Assembly: GCA_040756475.1 (NCBI GenBank)
Contig: JBFLZB010000030.1
Coordinates: 1 to 32,879, forward strand
Source: Thermodesulfobacteriota bacterium
GTDB lineage: Bacteria; Desulfobacterota; Deferrisomatia; Deferrisomatales; JACRMM01
Length of the DNA stretch: 32,879 bases
Direction: 5' to 3'
Below, piece by piece: positions 22,482 through 30,260 of this stretch. A program made the position numbers and the translations under genes. Numbering within the stretch: the first letter of the stretch is position 1; each line of letters begins with the position of its first letter. Below the pieces are notes generated by a model. That model had not been told where the DNA came from. It made no database searches and saw nothing but the letters and a program-made list of their open reading frames with translations.

Positions 22482-23429
22482 ATGACCCTTCGCAGGCCCG
22501 GCCCTTTGACCAAGCTCACCGTCGCCGCCGTCTTCTGGGGCGGCGCTTTCGTGGCAGGCAAGGTCGCCCTGCGGGACGTGGCGCCCGAGGCCGCGGCTTT
22601 CTGGCGGTTCGCCATCGGCGCGGGGGTGCTGGCCTGGATCTGGGCGCTCCGGGAGGGGCCTGCCGCCCTGCCACGCACCGCCCGCGGGTGGGCCGGGCTC
22701 GCGGCCCTGGGGGCCTCGGGTGTCTTCGCATACAACTGGTTTTTTTTCAAGGGACTCGCCCTGGCGGAGGCAGGGGCGGCGGCCCTGGTGATTACCACCA
22801 ACCCGGCGCTCACCGCCCTGTTTTCGGCCTTCTTCCTAGGTGAGCGGCTTTCGCGGGCGCGGGTGGCGGGTTTTGCCCTGGCAGCGTGCGGCGCCCTGGT
22901 GGTCCTGTCGGGAGGGCAGCCGGACCGGCTCCTCGCCCTGCGACTCGACGCGGGCGCGGCGTGGCTCGGCGCCGCGGTGCTGTGCTGGGTGGTGTACGTC
23001 CTCCTGGGCAAGGTGGTGCTCGAGGGGACCTCGCCCCTCACTGCCACCGCCGCGGCGTTTGCCCTGGGAACGCCGCTGCTGGGGCTCGCGGCCCTGGGCG
23101 CCGGGGAGCTCGGGGCCGCTCTCGGCGCCCCCTGGGAGGCGTGGGCGGCGCTCGCCTTCATGGGAATCTTCAGCTCGGCCCTTGGGTTCCTGTGGTTCTA
23201 CGAAGGCGTGGCGGCGTTGGGTGCTTCCCGGGCATCGGTCTTCATCTACCTGGTGCCGGGGTTCGCCCTGCTCTTCGCGTGGTTCCTGCTGGGAGAGGCG
23301 GTGTCCGGGCCCAAGCTCGTGGGCGGGGCGCTGGTGGTGGCGGGCGTCGCCCTGACGTCCTGGGCTCCGGCTTCCTCGGGACAGGGGCGCCCGAGCTCGG
23401 CCCGACTCTCCCGAACGCCCGGCAGGTAG
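22482..23429 (+). CDS. EamA/DMT-family transporter
   Basis: 315 residues with ten predicted membrane helices in two EamA repeats: the first ends in ALVITTNPALTALFSAFFLG, the second in ASVFIYLVPGFALLFAWFLL, both the conserved proline-containing helix pair before GE. Members export amino acids, metabolites or other small molecules; the substrate cannot be predicted. Start ATG 22482 begins right before the first helix. Confidence 0.9.
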   Translation: MTLRRPGPLTKLTVAAVFWGGAFVAGKVALRDVAPEAAAFWRFAIGAGVLAWIWALREGPAALPRTARGWAGLAALGASGVFAYNWFFFKGLALAEAGAAALVITTNPALTALFSAFFLGERLSRARVAGFALAACGALVVLSGGQPDRLLALRLDAGAAWLGAAVLCWVVYVLLGKVVLEGTSPLTATAAAFALGTPLLGLAALGAGELGAALGAPWEAWAALAFMGIFSSALGFLWFYEGVAALGASRASVFIYLVPGFALLFAWFLLGEAVSGPKLVGGALVVAGVALTSWAPASSGQGRPSSARLSRTPGR

Positions 23430-23491
23430 GCTCTTGCGTCCCCCGGGGCCGCCGGTACACTCCCCCGAACTCTGGCCCAGGAGGAACGCCC

Positions 23492-24574
23492 ATGGTGACC
23501 CGCGCGGCAGACCCCGTCTGCGGCAAACCCGTCCACATCGCGGAGGAGACCCCCTCGGCGGAGTGCCGGGGCGAGACCCACTACTTCTGCTCCCGTGCCT
23601 GCCGGGAGAAGTTCGTCTGCCACCCCGACCTCACCCTCTCGGACTACCTCTACGACCTGGTCATCGTGGGCGGCGGGCCCGCGGGGATCTCGGCCGGCAT
23701 CTACGCGGCCTTGGCCGGGATCGACACCCTGTTCCTCACCAAGAGCCTGGGCGGGCAGGCGTGGGACTCCACGGCGGTGGTGAACTACCCGGGATTCGAG
23801 CTCATCGCCGGGCCGGACCTGGTGGAGCGGTTTCAGAAGCAGCTCTTCGAGAATCTGCACCTGGCCCACCAGATCTGCGCCGTCACCGGGATTGGAAAGG
23901 AGAAGGACGTCTTTTCCCTGACCACCGATGGGGGGGATGTCTACCGCTCCCGCACGGTGCTCCTCACCACGGGGATGAAGCGCCGGCGCCTGGGCATCCC
24001 GGGGGAGGACGAGTTCCGGGGCAAGGGGGTGATGGAGTTCCATGCGCTCCTGGCGGAGCGATTTGCGGGGAAGGAAGTGGCGGTGGCGGGGGGAGGGAAC
24101 TCGGCGCTCCAGGCAGCGCTGGGCCTGGCGGAAAAGGGCGCCCGGGTTGCGGTGGCGAGCCGTTCCTTCCGGGCCGACCAGTACTTGCAGGACAAGGTGG
24201 CGGGGCGCGACGACATCGTGCTGCTACGCAACCGGGATCCGGTGCGCCTGGAGGGGAGGGCTCGGGTGGAGGTGCTGGTGGTGCGAAACCTCGACACCGG
24301 GGCGGAGGAGGTGCTCCCGGTGGAGGCGGTCTTCGTGGAGATCGGGCTCGTGCCGAGCAGCGAGCTCGTGCGGGACCTCGTGCACGTGAACGCCCGGGGC
24401 GAGGTGGAGGTGGACCGCAACTGCCGCACCGGGCTGCCGGGGCTCTTTGCCGCCGGTGACGTCACCAACACGGTGGGCAAGCGCATCCTGATCGCGGCGG
24501 GAGAAGGCGCAAAGGCCGTGCTTGCGGTAGGGGAATACCTGCAGAGCCGCGCAGAGGGCGGCTCAAGTTCCTGA
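23492..24574 (+). CDS. YHS domain-thioredoxin reductase-like flavoprotein fusion
   Basis: 360 residues. An N-terminal YHS domain (~5-46; DPVCGKPV, YFCSRACREKF) with Cys10, Cys33 and Cys37 probably binds a metal. A two-Rossmann flavoprotein follows: FAD motif VIVGGGPAGISAG (~57-69), NAD(P) motif VAVAGGGNSALQAA (~196-209) and GLFAAGDVTN for FAD. The redox CxxC of thioredoxin reductase is replaced by FHAL at ~183-186 (VMEFHALLAERFAGK), so it is more like ferredoxin/flavodoxin-NAD(P) reductases than thioredoxin reductase. AGGAGG precedes the ATG. Function unknown; metal-linked or disulfide-independent electron transfer is inferred. Confidence 0.85.
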   Translation: MVTRAADPVCGKPVHIAEETPSAECRGETHYFCSRACREKFVCHPDLTLSDYLYDLVIVGGGPAGISAGIYAALAGIDTLFLTKSLGGQAWDSTAVVNYPGFELIAGPDLVERFQKQLFENLHLAHQICAVTGIGKEKDVFSLTTDGGDVYRSRTVLLTTGMKRRRLGIPGEDEFRGKGVMEFHALLAERFAGKEVAVAGGGNSALQAALGLAEKGARVAVASRSFRADQYLQDKVAGRDDIVLLRNRDPVRLEGRARVEVLVVRNLDTGAEEVLPVEAVFVEIGLVPSSELVRDLVHVNARGEVEVDRNCRTGLPGLFAAGDVTNTVGKRILIAAGEGAKAVLAVGEYLQSRAEGGSSS

Positions 24575-24583
24575 GGGCCCGTT

Positions 24584-24650
24584 CCGATCCGTGCTCGAGA
24601 AGGGGGCAACGCCCCCGAGCGTTGCGGGCACTAGCGCCCTCGGATCGGAG
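24584..24650 (+). promoter_or_regulatory. Structured leader, possible three-way junction over a ribosome binding site
   Basis: Outer stem CCGATCCG (24584-24591) with CGGATCGG (24641-24648), perfect. Inside: GCTCG (24593-24597)/CGAGC (24616-24620) continuing into GGGGC/GCCCC with AAC loop, and a small GGGC/GCCC stem at 24626-24639. The 3' arm of the outer stem overlaps the GGAG ribosome binding site of the next gene. No known riboswitch was recognised; it could also act as a terminator for the flavoprotein gene. Confidence 0.4.
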
Positions 24651-24656
24651 ACCGCC

Positions 24657-24890
24657 ATGGATCGAATCCGCATTTCCTGCATCCTGACCGCCGCGGCGGG
24701 AGCCGTCGGGACGGCCGGCGCCGCCTGGGCGGCAGGCCCCATGAGCCGCCTCCAGGGGGTGAGCCAGCACGCCCGCACCCAGGCTGCCTCGGGCCCCGAC
24801 CACCTGTGGGTGGGCCTGGGGATCGCCCTGGTCCTGGCCGGGCTGATCGGCGCCGCCGCCTTCTGGACCCTGCGCGGACGAAAGCCCTAG
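24657..24890 (+). CDS. Small membrane protein with signal sequence
   Basis: 77 residues: signal peptide-like N-terminus (MDRIRISCILTAAAGAVGTA, cleavage near AWAAG), short hydrophilic part SRLQGVSQHARTQAASG, one membrane helix (VGLGIALVLAGLIGAAAFW) and a basic end. No family recognised. GGAG lies seven bases before the ATG. It overlaps the end of ampD by four bases in the opposite direction. Confidence 0.55.
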   Translation: MDRIRISCILTAAAGAVGTAGAAWAAGPMSRLQGVSQHARTQAASGPDHLWVGLGIALVLAGLIGAAAFWTLRGRKP

Positions 24891-25417
24891 CCTTCTTCCA
24901 GCCCCGAGCGCACCCGATCCCACGCAAAGAGGGGCCCGGGATCGGCCTTGCGGCCGGGGGCCACGTGCTCGTGGCCCACGATCCGCTCGGGGACCACCCG
25001 GGGGTGGGCCCGGCGCACCGCGGCGAGCAGGCGCCGCAGCGCCGCGTACTGGGCTTGCGTATACGGCGTCTGCCCGTCTCCTTCGAGCTCGATTCCCACC
25101 GAAAAGCGGTTCACGTCGGGCTCTCCATCGAGAGCGCTCTCCCCCGCGTGCCACGCCTTGAGGTCGGTGTCCACGAACTGGGTCACCTGCCCCTCCCGGT
25201 CCACGAAGAAGTGGGCCGAGACCTTGAGGTGGGCGATCTCCGGGAAGAAGCGGTCCACTGCCGGGTCCAGCCGGTTGCAGAAGAAGTGCTCCACCCACGG
25301 GCCTCCGAAGCTGCCGGGGGGAAGGCTGATGTGGTGGAGCACCACGGCGTCCACCTCCCAGCCTTCCCGGGAAGAGCAGTTGGGGCTGGGGACGAAGCGG
25401 GCCCAGGGCAGGATCAC
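24887..25417 (-). CDS. ampD: 1,6-anhydro-N-acetylmuramyl-L-alanine amidase
   Basis: 176 residues, the AmpD length. Zinc ligands: His in VVLHHISLPPG (~28), His in VGHEHVAPGRKADPGPLF (~146) and the following Asp; also FFVDREGQVTQFVDTDLKAW and AGESALDG...VGIELEG of amidase_2. No signal peptide, so it is cytoplasmic and cleaves L-Ala from anhydromuropeptides during murein recycling. Start GTG 25417 with AGGAG upstream, 13 bases after the dppC stop, so it belongs to the transporter operon. Confidence 0.9.
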   Translation of the reverse strand: MILPWARFVPSPNCSSREGWEVDAVVLHHISLPPGSFGGPWVEHFFCNRLDPAVDRFFPEIAHLKVSAHFFVDREGQVTQFVDTDLKAWHAGESALDGEPDVNRFSVGIELEGDGQTPYTQAQYAALRRLLAAVRRAHPRVVPERIVGHEHVAPGRKADPGPLFAWDRVRSGLEEG

Positions 25418-25430
25418 GGGGGCGTTGCTC

Positions 25431-26345
25431 CTAGCGGACCCGGCGGGCGGGGTCCAGCCGGTCGCGCAGGGCGTCGCCCAGCACGTTGATGCCGAGCACC
25501 GTGCCCATGATGGCGAGCCCGGGGAAGAGCGCCAGGTGGGGCGCGAAGAGGAGGTAGTCCACCCCCTGGCTGAGCAGGGCGCCCCAGGTGGGCACGTCCT
25601 GGGGGCCGAGCCCGAGGAACGAGAGGCTCGACTCGGCCAGGATCGCGCCCGCCACCCCAAAGGTGGCCTGCACGGCCAGGGGCCCTGCCAGGTTGGGCAG
25701 CAGGTGGCGCCAGGCGATGCGCCACGGGCCGGCGCCCAGGGTGCGGGCCGCGGTCACGAACTCCCGGGTCTTGAGAGAGAGGACCTCGCCGCGCACCAGG
25801 CGGGCGAAGCCGACCCAACCGAGCAGGCTGAGCGCGAAGACCACGTTGCCCAGGCTCGGCCCCAGCACCCCCGCCAGGGCGATGGCCAGCAGGATGCCGG
25901 GGAAGGCGAGCAGCACGTCCACCACCCGCATGATCCCCTCGTCCACCCAGCCGCCGGCGTAGCCCGACGCGAACCCCACGAGGGTTCCTACGGCCAGGCT
26001 CACCCCCACCACCAGGAGCCCCACCGCCAGGCTCACCCGGCCGCCGTGGAGGAGCACCGCCAGCACGTCGCGCCCCAGGCGATCCTGCCCCAGGGGGTGG
26101 CTGAGGCTGGGCCCCTCGAGCCCCCCGGGGAGGTCGAGCAGGTCCACCGGCGCCGGGCTGAGCAGCGGCGCGAACACGGCCCCCAACACCAGCAGCGCCA
26201 GAAACCCGGCGGAAATCAGCAGAAAGCTCCGCCCACCCGGCAACTGGGGAAGCTGGGGAAGCCGGGGGAGGAGCCGCCGGCGTCCCGAAGCACTCGCGCT
26301 CGGCACGCTCCCCCGCGTCCTCTCGGACCGCCCTTCACCCTTCAC
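25431..26345 (-). CDS. Peptide ABC transporter permease (DppC/OppC family)
   Basis: 304 residues. About six membrane helices, with the N-terminal OppC-type segment PLSHPLGQDRLGRDVLAV-like pattern (here LSHPLGQDRLGRDVLAVLLH, ~81-100) and the EAA loop EFVTAARTLGAGPWRIAWRH for contact with an ATPase. Start GTG lies inside a TGAAGGG repeat; only this GTG gives an open frame. It pairs with the DppB-type permease upstream. Confidence 0.92.
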   Translation of the reverse strand: MKGEGRSERTRGSVPSASASGRRRLLPRLPQLPQLPGGRSFLLISAGFLALLVLGAVFAPLLSPAPVDLLDLPGGLEGPSLSHPLGQDRLGRDVLAVLLHGGRVSLAVGLLVVGVSLAVGTLVGFASGYAGGWVDEGIMRVVDVLLAFPGILLAIALAGVLGPSLGNVVFALSLLGWVGFARLVRGEVLSLKTREFVTAARTLGAGPWRIAWRHLLPNLAGPLAVQATFGVAGAILAESSLSFLGLGPQDVPTWGALLSQGVDYLLFAPHLALFPGLAIMGTVLGINVLGDALRDRLDPARRVR

Positions 26346-26391
26346 CCTTCACCTTTCACGTTTCACCCTCACCCGTCACCCCTCACCCTCG
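26331..26391 (-). repeat. Imperfect heptanucleotide repeat across the dppB/dppC junction
   Basis: About eight units of TGAAGGG or close variants (minus strand), the last three identical. It spans the end of dppB, the 23-base gap and the first codons of dppC. Each unit contains a GTG, but only one is in the dppC frame. Confidence 0.75.
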
Positions 26392-27283
26392 GGTCCGCCA
26401 CCCGGTATAGGAGATCGGCCAGCAGGTTCGCCCCCACGTAGGCCAGGCTGATCACGAGCACGCATCCCTGGGCGAGGGGGTAGTCGCGGCCCTGGAGGGC
26501 TTGGAGGAGTAGCGTGCCGATGCCCGGCCAGGCGAACACTGCCTCGGTGATGACCGCTCCCGAGAGCAGGCTCCCGAGCTGGAGGCCCAGGAGCGTGATG
26601 ACCGGCAGACAGGCGTTTCGCAGGGCGTGAACCCAGATGACCTTGGCTTCGCTCACCCCCCGGGCCCGGGCGGCGGCCAGGTAGTCGGCGCGCAGCACTT
26701 CCACCAGGCTCGACCGGAGCATGCGGGAGAGGATGGCTGCGAGCCCCGTGCCCAGGGTGATGGCCGGGAGCACCACGCTCGCCCACCCTTCGCGGCCCGA
26801 GACCGGGAGCCACCGCAGGTGCACCGAGAAGAGGAGGATGAGGAGCGGCCCGAGCCAGAAGTTGGGCATGGAGACCCCAAGGAGGCTCGCCACCAGGCTT
26901 CCCCGGTCGAAGAGGGTGTCCTTGCGCACTGCCGCCAGCACCCCCAGGGGAAGCGCCACCGCCAGGGCCACGGCCAGCGCGCACCCGGCCAGTTGCGCGG
27001 TGGCGGGCAGGCGGCTCGCGATGACCTCGCGCACGGGCTTGCGGTAGGTGAAGCTCCGCCCCAGGTCCCCCCGGGCGAGCCCCGCCAGGTAGGTGCCGTA
27101 CTGCTCGGCCAGGGGGCGGTCCAGGCCGAGCTCGGCGCGCAGGAGCTCCTTGTCCGCCGCCTGGGCCGTCTCGCCCAGCATCACGTCCACGGGGTCACCG
27201 GGCACCAGGTGCAGGAACGCGAACACCAGCGTCACCACCCCCAGGACGGTGGGCAGGAGGGTCAAGAGCCGGCGGCGGATCAC
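26369..27283 (-). CDS. Peptide ABC transporter permease (DppB/OppB family)
   Basis: 304 residues, six membrane helices. N-terminal FLHLVPGDPVDVMLGETA (conserved GDP near residue 30) and the EAA loop DYLAAARARGVSEAKVIWVH followed by HALRNACLPVITLLG are typical of DppB/OppB. Start GTG overlaps the stop of the binding protein as GTGA. Forms the channel with the DppC-type subunit. Confidence 0.92.
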   Translation of the reverse strand: MIRRRLLTLLPTVLGVVTLVFAFLHLVPGDPVDVMLGETAQAADKELLRAELGLDRPLAEQYGTYLAGLARGDLGRSFTYRKPVREVIASRLPATAQLAGCALAVALAVALPLGVLAAVRKDTLFDRGSLVASLLGVSMPNFWLGPLLILLFSVHLRWLPVSGREGWASVVLPAITLGTGLAAILSRMLRSSLVEVLRADYLAAARARGVSEAKVIWVHALRNACLPVITLLGLQLGSLLSGAVITEAVFAWPGIGTLLLQALQGRDYPLAQGCVLVISLAYVGANLLADLLYRVADPRVRGDG

Positions 27284-28839
27284 GAGCCGTCCCCGGGCCC
27301 GGGCCGAACCCGGGCGAGGCTCGTGTACTCGCCCCCCGGGAGCGCCTCGTACCCCTCGTAGCCCCGGCGCAGCACCACCACGTCGTCGAGCCACCACAGG
27401 CTCGTGTACACGCAGTCCCGGGCCACCTGGGCCTGCACCTGCCGGTAGAGCTCCCGGCGCCGGTCCGGGTCGGGCTCGGCGCGGCTCCGGTCGAGCCAGG
27501 CGTCCACCTGGGCGTTGCGGTAGCGGCCGCGGTTGGCGCCGGCGGGGGGAACGGAGGCCGAGTGGAAGAGGTAGTGGAGGGAGTCGGGGTCGGAGAGACC
27601 GATCCAGCGCAGGCTCATGAGCTGGAAGTTCCCCGCCCGCACGTCGGCGAAGAAGGTGCCCCACTCGAAGCTGCGCACCTCGACCCCCACCCCCACTCGG
27701 CGCAGGTGCGCGGCGATCACCTGGGCGACCTCCAGGGCAGTCTTGTCGGTGCTGGTCTTGTAGCTCAGGGCAAAGCGCACCGCCGGTCCGTCCCCGTCCG
27801 GGTCCGGGTACCCGGCCGAGTCCAGGAGCTCCCGGGCGCGGGCGGGGTCGTAGGGGTAGGAGGGCACGTCGGGGGCGTGGGCCCAGTGCTCGGGGGGCAA
27901 CACCCCCGTGGCCGGCCGGGCCAGCCCCTGGAGGGCGTAGGCGATGAGCTCGTCCCGGTCCACCGCGTGGGACAGGGCCTGGCGCACCCGCACGTCCCCC
28001 AGGACCGGATCTTCCAGGTTGTACCCCAGGTACTGGTAGGAGGCGCCGGGGGTCGCGGTGACCGAGAGCTCCGGCTCCCGCTGGAGGAACTTGACCGCAT
28101 AGGGCGGCACGGCGTTCTGGAGGAGGTCGAGCCCCCCCGAGCCGATCTCCAGGAGCCGGGTGGTGGCGTTGCCCACGATGCGAAACCGAACCCGGGCCAG
28201 GGCCGGCGGCGCCTCGAAGTGGCCGGGGAACGCCTCCAGCAGCACCTCTTCCCCGGGCCGGAAGGCGGCCAGGCGGTAGGGGCCCGTGCCCACCACCTCG
28301 CCTGCCAGGTCCGGGAGCCCCGCCAGGCGCTCGGGGAGCACCCCCAGGGTGAGCTGAAAGGGGAAGGAAACCTGGGGGCGGGAGAGCCGGAAGACCACCG
28401 TGCGGTCGTCGGCCGCCTCCACTGCTTCAAGCGCCGCCAGGGCGCCTGCGGCGGGGCACCCGTGGGCCGGGTCCATCGCGTAGCGGTAGGTGGCCGCCAC
28501 GTCCCGGGCCGTGAGCCGGGAGCCGTCGTGGAACCGCACGCCGTCGCGCAGGACGAAGCGGTGGGTGAGGGGGTCGGGGGTCTCCCAGGTTTCCGCCAGG
28601 TCGGGCCGGAACTCCCCCGACGCCGTCCGGGCCAGGAGCCCGTGGAAGAGGAGCGGCACGATCCGCACCCCGTGGGCGTCGGCCGCGTACCGGGGGTCGA
28701 GGGTCGCGGGGGTGCCCTCGATCCCCACCCGGAACTCCACCGGGTCCCGGGCCGGGCGGCCGGAACATCCCCCGGCGCCGGCACCTGCGGCGGCGAGGGC
28801 TGCGAAGACCAGCAGGAGGGCCGGGCCGTGGCGCAACAT
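27280..28839 (-). CDS. Peptide ABC transporter substrate-binding lipoprotein (SBP family 5)
   Basis: 519 residues. Signal peptide with lipobox AGGC (Cys ~25). SBP_bac_5 features: TPATLDPRYAADAHG, PDLAETWETPDPLTHRFVLR, RDGVRFHDGSRLTARDV (the conserved family signature region) and QALSHAVDRDELI. It captures peptides or related solutes outside the cytoplasmic membrane for the two permeases encoded next. No DppD/DppF ATPase genes lie in the window, so ATPases must come from elsewhere. Confidence 0.92.
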   Translation of the reverse strand: MLRHGPALLLVFAALAAAGAGAGGCSGRPARDPVEFRVGIEGTPATLDPRYAADAHGVRIVPLLFHGLLARTASGEFRPDLAETWETPDPLTHRFVLRDGVRFHDGSRLTARDVAATYRYAMDPAHGCPAAGALAALEAVEAADDRTVVFRLSRPQVSFPFQLTLGVLPERLAGLPDLAGEVVGTGPYRLAAFRPGEEVLLEAFPGHFEAPPALARVRFRIVGNATTRLLEIGSGGLDLLQNAVPPYAVKFLQREPELSVTATPGASYQYLGYNLEDPVLGDVRVRQALSHAVDRDELIAYALQGLARPATGVLPPEHWAHAPDVPSYPYDPARARELLDSAGYPDPDGDGPAVRFALSYKTSTDKTALEVAQVIAAHLRRVGVGVEVRSFEWGTFFADVRAGNFQLMSLRWIGLSDPDSLHYLFHSASVPPAGANRGRYRNAQVDAWLDRSRAEPDPDRRRELYRQVQAQVARDCVYTSLWWLDDVVVLRRGYEGYEALPGGEYTSLARVRPGPGDGS

Positions 28840-28886
28840 GGGCCCATTCTAGTACACCCGCGGCGGTACCCGCCACCGCCCGCAGG

Positions 28887-28915
28887 TTGACGCAACCTCC
28901 CGGGCCCGGTAGCTT
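28887..28915 (+). promoter_or_regulatory. Candidate promoter of the nitroreductase gene
   Basis: TTGACG (28887-28892), 17-base spacer, TAGCTT (28910-28915), 32 bases upstream of the ATG. The -35 is good, the -10 moderate. Confidence 0.35.
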
Positions 28916-28947
28916 CGCGGCGCGCGCCCCAAGCCCCGGAGGATGCC

Positions 28948-29709
28948 ATGCCCGACACGACCCGCGAACTGTACCGGCTCTGGCGCGAGGCCACCGACCT
29001 CGACGCCCGGGGCGTGCGGGGCCGGTCCCTGGAGTGGGACCGGATGCCGGCCCCCCACAAGCACTACCCCGGCGCCCCGCGCCGGGAGCTTCCCGGGTCC
29101 TCCCAGCTGCGCCTTCCCCCCGTGCCCCTGTGGCGGGCCCTGGCGGACCGGCGCTCCCGCCGGGACCTGGGGGGCGAGTCGATCCCCCCCGAGACCCTCG
29201 GGACCCTCCTCTGGGCCTGCCAGGGGGTGACGGCCCGCCAGGGCCCCTACCTCCTGCGCACCGCCCCCTCGGCAGGCGCCCTCTACCCCTTCGAGACCTA
29301 CGTCTCGGTCCAGTCGGTGGAGGGGTGGGAGCCGTGCCTCGCCCACCTGCACCTGCCCACCTTTACCCTCGAAGTCCTCCAGGAAGGACACCTGGGCCGG
29401 CACATCGCCCACGCCGCCCTCGGGCAGGGCTTCCTCTCCCGGGCCGCCGCCGTCTTCCTCTGGACCGCGGTGGTGCCTCGCTGCGCATGGAAGTATGGCG
29501 ACCGGGCGCTCCGCTACCTGGGCCTCGACCTGGGCCACGTGTGCCAGAACCTGGCCCTGGCCTGCGCGGCGCTGGACCTGGGCTGCTGCCCCGTGGCGGC
29601 CTTCTTCGACGAGGACGTCAACCGCCTGCTCGGGGTGGACGGCGAAGCCGAGTTCGCCTACTACCTGGCCGCCGTAGGCCCGGTGGAGGCCGGGACCGAC
29701 GCCGCCTGA
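28948..29709 (+). CDS. SagB/ThcOx-type nitroreductase family protein
   Basis: 253 residues. RRSRRDLGGESIPPETLGTL (FMN phosphate-binding Arg/Ser region, ~68-88), LLWACQGVTARQGPYLLRTA, then APSAGALYPFETYVSV, the signature of SagB-type oxidases, and LDLGHVCQNLALACAALDLG near the end. In toxin and thiazole/oxazole peptide clusters such enzymes oxidise azolines; standalone copies like this one are common and of unknown role. No cyclodehydratase or precursor peptide was seen nearby. CGGAGG precedes the ATG. Confidence 0.9.
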   Translation: MPDTTRELYRLWREATDLDARGVRGRSLEWDRMPAPHKHYPGAPRRELPGSSQLRLPPVPLWRALADRRSRRDLGGESIPPETLGTLLWACQGVTARQGPYLLRTAPSAGALYPFETYVSVQSVEGWEPCLAHLHLPTFTLEVLQEGHLGRHIAHAALGQGFLSRAAAVFLWTAVVPRCAWKYGDRALRYLGLDLGHVCQNLALACAALDLGCCPVAAFFDEDVNRLLGVDGEAEFAYYLAAVGPVEAGTDAA

Positions 29710-29745
29710 GGCTCTGGGCGGAGGGCGCAATGCGCAGGTATTGGG

Positions 29746-29797
29746 GTGCGATCTTCGCCAGGGCGATGAGTGGGCCGGTGTCGGACACGAGGGTCAT
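29746..29797 (-). pseudogene. DUF3368 PIN-like toxin, only the first ~16 codons left
   Basis: An ATG overlapping the UPF0175 stop (ATGA) opens MTLVSDTGPLIALAKI, the diagnostic start of DUF3368 PIN-type toxins, with the first catalytic Asp. Homology ends there; the frame then runs antisense into the nitroreductase gene. The toxin body has been lost. Confidence 0.75.
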
Positions 29798-29979
29798 TTC
29801 GTGTCCGCGGCCTCGATGTCACAGCGGAGCTCGTTCTCGAACTCGTCCTCAGAGTATTTGAAGAGGCTGATGCGGTACTTCGAGCACGTTTCCATGAACT
29901 CGACTCTTGACATCTGTGCGAGTTCTGCAGCCTTGCCCAAGGAGATCTTGCCCAACTCGAACATCTTCAGTGCTGCCAT
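29794..29979 (-). CDS. UPF0175 family antitoxin-like protein, N-terminally short
   Basis: 61 residues from the ATG at 29979 (a GTG at 29994 would add five). The core ALKMFELGKISLGKAAELAQ and MSRVEFMETCSKYRI are clear UPF0175, followed by LFKYSEDEFENEL. The usual ~25-residue N-terminal strand region is missing, so it is probably truncated. It precedes the broken DUF3368 toxin with an ATGA overlap, the standard order of this module. AT-richer than its neighbours; no good ribosome binding site. It starts only 32 bases after the CxxC gene. Confidence 0.75.
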   Translation of the reverse strand: MAALKMFELGKISLGKAAELAQMSRVEFMETCSKYRISLFKYSEDEFENELRCDIEAADTK

Positions 29980-30011
29980 GAGGAGAACGAACACACCCTG
30001 CGGGCCGGCGG

Positions 30012-30248
30012 TCAGCCTTCGGTGAGGAGGCGGGCGATGGCCTGGGGGTCGAGTAGCTTTCCGGTGGAGCGGACCTTCCCGTCGACGACGAGGGCGGGGA
30101 AGGAGAAGACGCCGTACCTGGCGATCTCGTTGAGGTCGTAGACCTTCCGGACCCGGGCGTCGCGCCCGGACAGGGCGACCGCCTCCACGGCGGCTTCGTA
30201 CATCCGGATGCACTTGGGGCAGCCGACGCCCAGGACCTCGATCTCCAT
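30012..30248 (-). CDS. Small thioredoxin family protein (CPKC), second copy
   Basis: 78 residues, paralogue of the protein at 10037-10267. Begins MEIEVLGVGCPKCIRMYEAA with CPKC at residues 10-13, and FSFPALVVDGKVRSTGKLLD with the cis-proline. AAGGAGA upstream of ATG. It follows the CcdA gene by 12 bases. Cytoplasmic; probably exchanges electrons with the CcdA-type protein. Confidence 0.92.
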   Translation of the reverse strand: MEIEVLGVGCPKCIRMYEAAVEAVALSGRDARVRKVYDLNEIARYGVFSFPALVVDGKVRSTGKLLDPQAIARLLTEG

Positions 30249-30260
30249 CTCGGTTCTCCT

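Noticed and set aside
28840-28947. TAGAAT just before the dppA start as a leaderless promoter
   Set aside because: The -10-like match lies six bases before the ATG and no -35 is found at the right distance.
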